Assembly (NCBI GenBank): GCA_027575765.1
Contig: JANBPT010000735.1
Span: 1-24,478 of the forward strand
Length of the DNA stretch: 24,478 bases
Direction: 5' to 3'
DNA from: Tieghemiomyces parasiticus
Lineage: Eukaryota > Kickxellomycota > Dimargaritomycetes > Dimargaritales > Dimargaritaceae
Part shown: positions 17,502 through 24,478 of the stretch, in pieces
Layout of the letters: every line of letters begins with the position of its first letter
How positions within the stretch are numbered: the first letter of the stretch is position 1
Program-made: the position numbers and the translations under genes
Notes under the pieces: model-generated
Told to the model about the DNA's origin: nothing
Seen by the model: only the letters and a program-made list of their open reading frames with translations
Database searches by the model: none

Positions 17502-19449
17502 ATGTCCAGTATCGTCGACACGGACGCCCTGCTCCAGTTCATTCAGGTCACCAATGCCGATCCACCGATAGCCCATGACTACCTTGAGGTAAGGCCTAGC
17601 AGCTAGTCACGCATTCACACCGTCTGGAAGTGCGGTACCGTGACGTTTGGGAATATACGGGCAGAGAGTGTTTTTGAGAGAGAGAACGAAGACCGCCCAG
17701 AACAGATCGGGATTGGCCCACAGAGTGCTCTTTTCATATGGAAGCGTCACTACCAGTTCAGGAATTAGCGCTTCATCCGACGAATTCTCGAGACGAGGTT
17801 TGAGTAAAGTCTACACGCCCGAGCTCATCCGCCGTCAGGGAGAAATGGGGGCGCCAAAGCCTTTCCTTTCCACCTATGGGCTCGGTCCAGACATACCAGG
17901 CTCGGACAATATAATAGGAGGCACATGATGAAAAAACAATATCTTCTCTTGTCACCATCCAGGCTGAAGGTGGATATGGCCACCCCGCAACCGGCAATGC
18001 GGCCCAATCGCCCAGCACCCGATGTATGCTGTATTCCCTCCCCACGTTATTTATCCTCATTACCGTCCCTCATATTTTGCCCCTGTCTCATTGCCCCGTC
18101 GCCAGTTTGCGAAGGGCGACGTCGAGTTAGCCATATCCCTCTTCCTGGGTAATGACGGTGCCCCGCTGAACACTGGGAGCACCGCCTCGGGTGGTCACCA
18201 TTCCCCGCCGAGCCCCTCTCTCACCCGCTCCATCGACCACACAGCGCAGGACGATATTCGGGCGCCCCTGGCCCCGCGTCGCGAGGTGCTGGTGGACACA
18301 CCTGCCCCATACGCTCCTTTCGCCCCATCATCCGTCTATAGCCCCGTCGCCTCTGTGGCTCCTGAGGCCCCACGCCGCTCTATTTTCGACCAACTCCCAC
18401 GCGCTCCGCGAGCCCAGGAGGCCTTCCGTGACTTCGCCGCCGAGTCGAGCGCCCTGGAAGGCGGTGCAACCAGCGAGGCCAGCAAAGTCAATCGGTTGGC
18501 TGACCTCTTCCGACCACCGTTCGACCTCATCCAGAACCTCCCCCTCGACCAGGCACGTGCCGCCGCCCGGTCCGAATCAAAATGGGTGATGATTAACCTT
18601 CAAAAGGTGTCGGAATTCGCCTGCCAGGTCCTCAACCGCGATATTTGGAGCAATGAGCTGGTGAAACCCATTATTCAGCAGAACTTTGTATTTCTACAGT
18701 TCGCCAACGACAGCGACGAAGGCACACGGTACACGTCTTTCTACCCGGTACTGCGCTACCCGCACGTGGCGATCCTGGACCCGCGTACAGGCGAGCGCGT
18801 GAAAGAGTGGAGCCATATCACAAACCCGGCCGACTTCGTGGAGGAATTGACCGAGTTTTTGGACCTGCGCGCCTGGAAGCAAGGCAGCGCCGCCAAGCGG
18901 CCTCGCCGGCCCGAGCCGACCGAGCGTACTCCCGCGGACATGACTGAGGACGAGCAGCTAGCTGCGGCCATCGCAGCTTCTATGCAGGGCACATCGTCCA
19001 CGGAGGAGGCTGACCAACCCCCGCCCGTCCCCTCCTCCTCTTTCTCCGCTTCTTCCAAGCCCACGGAGAGGCCAGACGAGGAAACAGAAATGCGCGAGAC
19101 CGCGACGCCGGACCATTACTCTGACAGCGAGGATCAAGACGTCAGCGAGACCAACCAGCGCGATGGCGCGTACCATGCCATCCCGGCCGATGAGGGTACC
19201 GAGCCCCCGGCCGATCCTACCACTACGACCCGGGTGCAATTCCGCCTGCCCGACGGATCTCGGGTGGTACGGCGGTTCCGTAAGGACGATCCTGTTCGGA
19301 CGCTGGTATCCTTCGTCAAGGCCCGTGTGCCCCAGGCCGCGGAGGAGGCAATCAGTATTATGTACCACCGGGAAAACCTGCTAGAGAAACTGGACCAGAC
19401 CGTCACCGAGGCTGGACTGCTGAACGCCTCCGTGACCGTGGGCGCCTAG
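17502..19449 (+). CDS. UBA-UAS-UIM-UBX protein, UBXN7/Ubx5-like Cdc48/p97 adaptor
   Basis: The family links ubiquitinated substrates and cullin ligases to the Cdc48/p97 ATPase. Exons are 17502-17588 and 18106-19449, with a phase-0 intron, giving 476 aa. The splice rebuilds a UBA domain (1-45): LLQFIQVTNADPPIAHDYLE then FAKGDVELAISLFLGND. A Pro/Ser-rich spacer follows. Next is the thioredoxin-like UAS domain (about 155-285), with LADLFRPPFDLI, WVMINLQKVSEFACQVLNRD, WSNELVKPII, FVFLQFA and YPHVAILDPRTGE. The UIM is EDEQLAAAIAASM (310-322). The C-terminal UBX domain is about 405-475 (RVQFRLPDGSRVVRRF, then LDQTVTEAGL). The four-domain order identifies the family. Oddly, the Phe-Pro-Arg p97-contact loop of typical UBX domains reads Met-Tyr-His at the aligned position. 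An in-frame ATG at 18022 inside the intron reads through into exon 2, so a UBA-less isoform is possible. Confidence 0.88.
17589..18105 (+). other. UBXN7-like gene intron 1, phase 0, 517 bases, donor GTAAGGCCT
   Basis: This is the longest intron in the window. It interrupts the UBA domain exactly between conserved Tyr-Leu-Glu and Phe-Ala-Lys-Gly-Asp, so no middle exon is needed. The donor is GAG|GTAAGGCCT, and the acceptor GTCGCCAG follows a pyrimidine-rich tract. The last 84 bases form an open frame with an ATG in phase with exon 2. Confidence 0.8.
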
Positions 19450-20956
19450 GTCCTGGTCTCTGCTGCTCCCCTCAACCCGGGACCACATTTTTCTTTAATC
19501 GTTGCTCCCCGCTCTAGGATTTCTTACAGGTATCACTTCTGCCTGATCTGTGTGCGGATTACGAGGCCACACTTGCGTGTATTGTCTAGTTGTTGGATTT
19601 CTTATTACTCTTTACCAAGGAAACGGGGTGAATCCTACTACCGACCTGTTATAGTACTTCTTTTCATAAGTAATGGCCAGGCAAATTGGGTAGGACAGAA
19701 CAATGAACATTATATGTTAATAACAGTTTTCCTCATACTCCGGATTACCAGTCTGGTCAACTCAGTAAGCTCGTTTGAGTCACAAACGAACGTCGTCGTC
19801 GAAGCCATGCGACAAAAAACTGAAGGGTTCCGACTTCAAAGTTAGCCTGGGGAGTCCTAATTGGAGCTAGAACAACTTTAGGATACACATTCTAGTTATC
19901 AAAGTCAACAAGTGACTCGAAATGGTGCACTCGGCTTAAAGCATCAGTGGCAGTAGCGCCCAGAACTTGCCCAGTGGACTCAAGAACTGCTGTAATTTAA
20001 CCATTCGTATGGCCATGCCTACTAGTGGCACTGGGCACTGCTGGGACTAGGGGTGACTTGGCAAACCGGGCTGGTGATCCCGAAGGTCTTGAGCCGAACA
20101 GTACCCATAGTGGTCAGGGATTACAGGAAGGCCTGAACCGGCCGTTCACCGGCTAGTCGTAGCAATACGTCCAGTAGGGCCCGCTCTCTGTTCCCATCCA
20201 GGTCTATAATGCCCAGTGAGCGAATAAAGTCGGCGAACAGCCCTTGTAATTTCAATACTACAAGGCCATGTACAAATTTAACGAATCATCACGCTACACT
20301 AGGCTGATTTGTCACTATCCACAATAGGACATTCAACTAGCCCGTTTGCATTACGGGGAACGACTCATCAACCCCAGTTGAAGTTGCTCGCACCCTACCC
20401 GGCAATCGCGGGCGGGGGGTAAGCCCCTGAGTGTGGTGACCTGCAATGGCCGCCAACTGTACCACGAGGGGTTAGTAGATATCACGGCTTAACGTCGCGC
20501 CGGAGAAACAGCCAGCCAGGCAATTGTGCACGGGGGAATTCATGCTCTGTGAGCACGCGTTACGGGCCTTGGGCCGACGGTTAAAGTGCTGCCGTGTCGG
20601 AGGTGGCGGTCTTTCTAAAACGCCAAGTTACAGAATTTACCAACAAGCTCAAGTGCATTTAATCCTGGCACTGGAGGCCGGCTAGTGTGCCGCAGCACGC
20701 ATCTCTTTATATCGCTCCACTGGCTGGGATGGTCTAGGATGGCCCACGGTATCCCGCCGTTCCTTTCCCCTGCCAGACTAGCGCATGACCGACTTCCAGG
20801 CCTGATGCACCATCTACCGACCAAGCTTCCCACTCATGGTCCCGACCATACCTGCGCAATTGTCCATTCCGCCATTAGTGGTCTCGCTTCCCATTCTTTT
20901 ATCTTCGCTCCTGTACCATCCTCTACCAGTCTCTCGGTCTTCACTCATTTCCTAAC
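19450..20956. other. Large intergenic stretch (1.5 kb) without a recognised gene
   Basis: Between the UBXN7-like stop and the RPN12 start I find no coding frame with domain features; the 97-codon frame at 19552-19845 looks random. There is a TGAGTCA (AP-1/Gcn4-type) site near 19777, a small hairpin at 20242-20265, and an AATAAA at 20223. The last 190 bases are the pyrimidine-rich leader of RPN12. It is long enough to hold a structured RNA gene, but I could not recognise any snRNA, RNase P, MRP, SRP or tRNA motif. Confidence 0.4.
20242..20265. repeat. Short inverted repeat (7-base stem, 10-base loop)
   Basis: CCTTGTA and TACAAGG face each other across ten bases. They lie in the middle of a gene-free stretch, about 15 bases after an AATAAA. 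The function is unknown; it could be part of a transcript end or chance. Confidence 0.3.
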
Positions 20957-22052
20957 ATGGCCAACTCCATCCCCGATCCGCTCGTCCAGACGTACCAGGC
21001 TCTGCGGCAGGAGTTTGAGAACCCCAACGGCAATGCCGACAGGTGCCGCGAGTACCTAATCCAGCTTAAGGTAAGGCCTTCGAGAACCTTACTACGACAG
21101 GAGGTTCATATGACTCGCACTAATGCGATGCGGAGCGGTCTGTCCTGAAAGATGCGTATCGCACTGGGCTGTGGTCTCCATCTCGCGCCATCGAGGCTTG
21201 TTTTTCTTCTGGCGTTTAGCTAGCCGATGGGAGCAACCTGTCCTTTATGGTGTCACAGGGGACTCCCCGCCCTATGTGTTCCTTGACCTAATCCTACATT
21301 TGTTTCCTAACTCCGCTTTCGTCAAACACTTTCCCCTCCCCATTCTTCCCCCGATACCACCATTCCAGATTGGACTCGCCGAAAATGGGCTCCTGGATGC
21401 CAACAGTAGCAACACGGAGGGCCTCACCTTGGCCCGGGATGTGCTCGAGATTGGCGCCTACTGGAGCATCCGGGTGGGTGATATCAAGTCGTTTGAGCGG
21501 TACATTCAACTGCTTCAGCCCTATTACACCAACTTTGCAGCACAGCTATCGGCGTCCCCGCGGATGTACCCGCTCATCGGGCTCAACCTCCTGCGCCTCC
21601 TGTCACAGAGCCGGATTGCTGACTTTCATGCGGCGCTTGAAACCATCGACCTGGACGAATTGCGTTCCAACCCTTTCATTCAGCATCCACTGCAGCTGGA
21701 GCAGGCTCTGATGGAGGGTAGTTATAAACGGGTGTGGAATTCCCGGGCCGAGGTCCCCGCGCCGGAGTACACGTTTTTCATGGATATTCTGACCTCCACG
21801 ATCCGCAATGAAATCGCCAGCTGCAGCGAGAAGGCCTACACCAGCCTCCCCCTGGCCGACGCTGCCACCTTGCTCTTTTTCTCCCGCCCCGACGACGTGG
21901 CCCAGTTTGCCCGCGAGCGCGGCTGGCGCGTCAACCCCATTGACCGCAAGATTTACTTTGGTGACGCCGATGGTACCGACCAGGACCTACCAGTGGACAC
22001 CATCGTATCGCAGTCCCTTAACTACGCGCGCGAACTAGAGAAGATCGTGTAG
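20957..22052 (+). CDS. RPN12: 26S proteasome regulatory lid subunit RPN12 (PSMD8)
   Basis: This is a lid component of the 19S particle; its incorporation completes lid assembly and allows docking on the base. Exons are 20957-21070 and 21369-22052, joined phase 0, giving 265 aa (yeast 274). The N-terminal helix (DPLVQTYQALRQEFEN) and CREYLIQLK from exon 1 continue directly into IGLAENGLL of exon 2. The PCI/CSN8-type helical repeats follow, with ARDVLEIGAYWSIRVGDI, FERYIQLLQPYY and YPLIGLNLLRLLSQ. Then comes the family signature LEQALMEGSYKRVW (148-161), followed by YTFFMDILTSTIRNEIASC, EKAY, LLFF and RERGWRVN. The end Y-ARELEKIV is also typical of PSMD8. The start context AACATGG fits other genes here. 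It is the third consecutive plus-strand gene of ubiquitin biology after BRE and the UBXN7-like gene. An ATG in the intron (21123) is open in frame into exon 2. Confidence 0.95.
21071..21368 (+). other. RPN12 intron 1, phase 0, 298 bases, donor GTAAGGCCT
   Basis: The donor is AAG|GTAAGGCCT, and the acceptor ACCATTCCAG lies behind a pyrimidine-rich tract. The final 246 bases have no stop codon in the frame of exon 2 and contain an ATG at 21123, so retention or internal initiation would still give an RPN12-like product with a different N-terminus. Confidence 0.85.
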
Positions 22053-22458
22053 CGCGCGGGCCCGCGGAAAGAGGTATGCCATAGTTGAAGGTAGCGGTCC
22101 GACCGACCAACCCCGCTCCTCCGGATACAGAAACTCTAGTCCTTACTCTACTTTTTTTTCCGCCAGCGTCCTAAATGTGCTTTACTCCAAGATAAATACA
22201 ATTTGCTTTCTCCAACTTGCTCGACAGTTGGGATGTTAGGCCATCTAATCGAAATAGATGTGAAGGGTGGGACCCCGTGACGCTAGGGGAAGACTGTCCA
22301 ACCCATTAACCGGCAGCGAGACTTGATTTCCTACCAGCTTAGTGCCTGATATCCACTTGGCACTTGCTCTTTACTCCCAAACCTACGCTCACCTCTTGCG
22401 CATTCGTCCCATTTCGCCGCGAACCATTGGTAATTTCTATGCGAAACAACTTTGCACC
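22053..22458. other. Intergenic: RPN12 3' UTR and NCE101-like leader
   Basis: There is a GATAAATACA-type polyadenylation candidate near 22190. The last 130 bases are pyrimidine-rich. An in-frame upstream extension to an ATG or alternative start at 22342 exists but is leader-like in composition. No other gene is seen. Confidence 0.5.
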
Positions 22459-22644
22459 ATGGCCCCCGCGATCCGTTATACCCATCTCATCTCGGCCAAA
22501 GGCGACCTGGTCTTCTCGTTCGTTGTTGGCACCCTCGCCTACGCCCTCTACGAACGTGACCACCCCCGGGAAGACGGCCGGACCCTCTGGTCCCTGCTGA
22601 AGCAGCGGGTGGCCTCCCGAGCCCCCAACCGGATCAATGAGTAA
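22459..22644 (+). CDS. NCE101-family small single-pass membrane protein
   Basis: The product is 61 aa with one hydrophobic segment (DLVFSFVVGTLAYALY, about 15-30), followed by a charged RDHPREDGRTLWSLLKQR tail. The layout and the phrase G-L-Y-LYERD-P-GR-L--L--R match fungal non-classical export protein 1 (yeast NCE101, 53 aa), which was linked to export of leaderless proteins; its biochemical role is poorly defined. The ATG at 22459 (CACCATGG context) is preferred over an in-frame start at 22342 because the extra 39 residues are encoded by leader-like CT-rich DNA and the family is short. It could instead be another small tail-anchored or mitochondrial membrane protein of similar design. It is convergent with LSM6. 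Confidence 0.65.
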   Translation: MAPAIRYTHLISAKGDLVFSFVVGTLAYALYERDHPREDGRTLWSLLKQRVASRAPNRINE

Positions 22645-23068
22645 CCTAGACGAGGGGGATCTTGGCCTGCCGCTTCTCTCCAGAGAGGAAGGGCCTCTAT
22701 GGAATGAGGCTGCCGTGGGCTAACTGCCTTACAATTGTTCGCTGCCACTGCCCTCATATATTTTTTTCTCCCGTCTTTGCGGCAGGGTTGCTCCCACCGG
22801 ACTTACTGTATCACGGTCCACCCCCTCCCCGTCTTTTCACTGTAGTATAAAATAATAACAGGTCTGCTAATGAAGCCAACCCGATTAAGTAATATCGGCC
22901 CGTTACATTCCTATATCGCCTGACTGACTAGCATGGGGCCCTGTAGAGCTGCATCTCATTACTCAGTTTTATTCCTGGCGCATTGATAGGGACCCGCTAG
23001 CTCGCAAAATCGATAGACTGGTTTAGAGATCCCTCTTGGGTTAGGTGGCACTAGATGCGGGGTCGGTC
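22645..23068. other. Intergenic, convergent 3' ends of the NCE101-like gene and LSM6
   Basis: There is an AATAATAA-rich polyadenylation candidate near 22849-22857 on the plus strand. No gene or structured RNA is seen. Confidence 0.5.
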
Positions 23069-23573
23069 TTATTCGATAGCACTGATGTACTGTACGTTGT
23101 TCCCCCGGATAAAGGCATCACCGTACTTGTTCTTGAGCTGGCCGTTAGCGTACTCCTCGGTCTGCTCCATGGCAATGTTCATGTACCCGTCAAGGCAGGC
23201 CAGCACGCCTAGGTGGATGACAAGCAAATCGGAGGGGAGAGGGTTGGGGTGGCATGAGCGACACGTGTGAGCAAAAGGAGGCGGCGCCGATATAAAATTA
23301 CAATGCTGTGATTTGACTTCCGGCGAAAACGCTGCTGCCGTCCAGCAATAATTCCCGCTTTATACCTACGCCGTGGCATAGTAAAGGGGCCATCGTCGCT
23401 GGGCGACAGCTATTCCACGCGTAACTAGGGTTGTCGCTGGGCAAGTCCACTCTCAAGTTCCCTCATTTACCTTTGTATACGATGCCGGAGTTCAACTTGA
23501 CGGTGACCGTCTTTCCAAGGATGGAATTGAGGAAGTCCGAAGGGGACTTCTTGGGCTGGGCGGCAGTGGACAT
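23069..23573 (-). CDS. LSM6: U6 snRNA-associated Sm-like protein LSM6
   Basis: This is one subunit of the seven-membered Lsm2-8 ring that binds the U6 snRNA 3' end in the nucleus and of the Lsm1-7 ring that promotes mRNA decapping and decay in the cytoplasm. On the minus strand exon 1 is 23573-23471 and exon 2 is 23208-23069. They join phase 1 across a 262-base intron (GTAAAT donor, TAG acceptor) to 80 aa, the same length as human LSM6. The Sm1 motif runs from SPSDFLNSILGKTVTVKLNS through GVLACLDGYMNIAMEQ. The Sm2 motif is KYGDAFIRGNNVQYIS. Exon 2 is nearly identical to animal LSM6 over 43 residues, as is usual for this very conserved protein. The start lies behind a coding-strand pyrimidine-rich leader and is divergent from NAA25. 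Confidence 0.95.
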
Positions 23574-24224
23574 GGTGGCTATGGATCGCGAATAAGGCTA
23601 CAGAGAATATGACCAAGGTGACAGTTGAGGAGGGCGCAAGAGAGAAGTGATAGAGTAAACCTGGAGAGTGAAAAGGATTGGGAGGGGTAAGAACGGTGCG
23701 ATTGGGGTCAAACGATTTGAACATGTGGTAATAAAGGCCGAACCAGATGTAGGAATGCCGAGGGTGGTAGGCTTGAGCCTCGCTGGATCAGTCGCCTGCC
23801 GTAAGGCACTTCGACCTCCTAGTCGAGATCATGTCCATGCGCATTGCAGCCTTAGGCCCAGCCTGCACAGTACTCCGCACAACTTTCCCGCGCCTTTCCA
23901 AAATTTACCCTCGTTGTCCGTAAACCATTCAGTCCTGTCAACCTTCGTCCTCGCTGTCTACGCTTCGGTCAACCGCGTTTTTCTCGACTCTTCACATCGC
24001 CCGACACTCGGCTGCCAAAACTGATCTCACCCCCCTTTGCCCGCAAGCCTTGGCAATACGATCGACCGGATCGCTAATCAATCGGCGGTGCCACGTCAGG
24101 TCCAGTCTTATTGAACAACCGGGCCTTGAAGACGCCGTGAACTACTAGCAGCCCAGCTACTTTCCTTTTCCCACCCCCCCCCTTTCCTTTTCAAACTACC
24201 TTCTGTTCACCCGACGGCTTAGCC
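23574..24224. other. Divergent promoter region between LSM6 and NAA25
   Basis: The left 180 bases are purine-rich on the plus strand (LSM6 leader on the minus), and the right part is pyrimidine-rich (NAA25 leader) with nine C at 24174-24182. The switch in strand composition near 23800 marks the likely boundary of the two promoters. No TATA box is recognised. Confidence 0.45.
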
Positions 24225-24478
24225 ATGGCCGAGGAACTCAAACTCCGCCCTATCTATGGTAAGTTACCCGGTCCTTAATCAAAACCACAGCGCAGAAACC
24301 CGCGGGTGGTCCGAGGCGTCTTTGGAATTCAACGCCGAGAAGACCGAGCGGGCGCGACCGCTTACGAGTCCGGTATCTAATCATCTATCCTGTCCCGTTC
24401 ACCATCCTACGGACACTTAGATGCCCTGGAGACCCATTCCTACCGCAAGGCCATCATATACTGTGACCGGCTGCTCAA
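24225..24478 (+). CDS. NAA25: NatB N-terminal acetyltransferase auxiliary subunit NAA25/MDM20, 5' part only
   Basis: The auxiliary subunit anchors the catalytic NAA20 to the ribosome, so that proteins starting Met-Asp, -Glu, -Asn or -Gln are acetylated co-translationally. Only the first two exons are in the window. Exon 1 is 24225-24258 (MAEELKLRPIY plus one base). The 162-base intron runs from GTAAGT to TTAG. Exon 2 starts at 24421 and is cut by the right edge after ALETHSYRKAIIYCDRLL. The joined start, LKLRPIYDALETHSYRKAI, corresponds to the conserved opening of NAA25 (LRPIYDYLD with a following TPR-like helix that ends D-LL). The very short first exon with a phase-1 split is well supported by the GTAAGT donor. 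Identification rests on about 30 residues. Confidence 0.72.

Noticed and set aside
17647..17928. 93-codon frame inside the UBXN7-like intron
   Set aside because: It starts with TTG, is out of frame with exon 1, and the UBA domain is complete without it.

Overview
The window looks like nuclear DNA of a filamentous or early-diverging (non-Dikarya) fungus. The protein-coding genes are split by short spliceosomal introns (mostly GTAAGT donors, CTAAC-type branch points, CAG or TAG acceptors). Start codons sit behind pyrimidine-rich leaders, and the proteins are eukaryotic housekeeping families. The fungal signs are an NCE101-family protein and a secreted tandem CBM18 chitin-binding protein. A methionine synthase reductase and a BRE/BABAM2 homologue, both absent from yeast, point away from Dikarya. 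A zoopagomycete-like lineage (Kickxellomycotina or Dimargaritales type) is my guess and is not proven by the sequence.

Layout, left to right: the 3' end of a Gln/Asn/Met-rich protein (2-502, +); a 2.1 kb non-coding stretch, very pyrimidine-rich in its right half; a secreted protein with two CBM18 domains (2662-3216, +); a hypothetical acidic protein on the minus strand with a good TATA box (3644-4090); about 2 kb without a convincing gene; methionine synthase reductase (6075-8350, +, one intron near the 3' end); prefoldin subunit 2 (9279-9987, +, three exons); a ZIP9/Atx2-like zinc transporter (10226-11911, -); 1.4 kb of intergenic DNA with an orphan plus-strand TATA box; a mitochondrial RbfA-like factor (13328-14017, -); BRE/BABAM2 (14561-16827, +, seven exons); a UBXN7/Ubx5-like UBA-UAS-UIM-UBX protein (17502-19449, +, two exons); 1.5 kb without a gene; 26S proteasome subunit RPN12 (20957-22052, +, two exons); an NCE101-like small membrane protein (22459-22644, +); LSM6 (23069-23573, -, two exons); and the first two exons of NAA25/MDM20 (24225 to the right end, +). 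No transposon, CRISPR array, tRNA or rRNA was seen.

Functionally, most genes are independent housekeeping units. BRE, UBXN7-like and RPN12 lie consecutively on one strand, and all three act in ubiquitin signalling or ubiquitin-dependent degradation. MTRR implies cobalamin-dependent methionine synthesis. The most unusual sequence-level observation is that three introns, in three neighbouring genes, share the nine-base donor GTAAGGCCT. All three are phase 0, and they are among the longest introns in the window.
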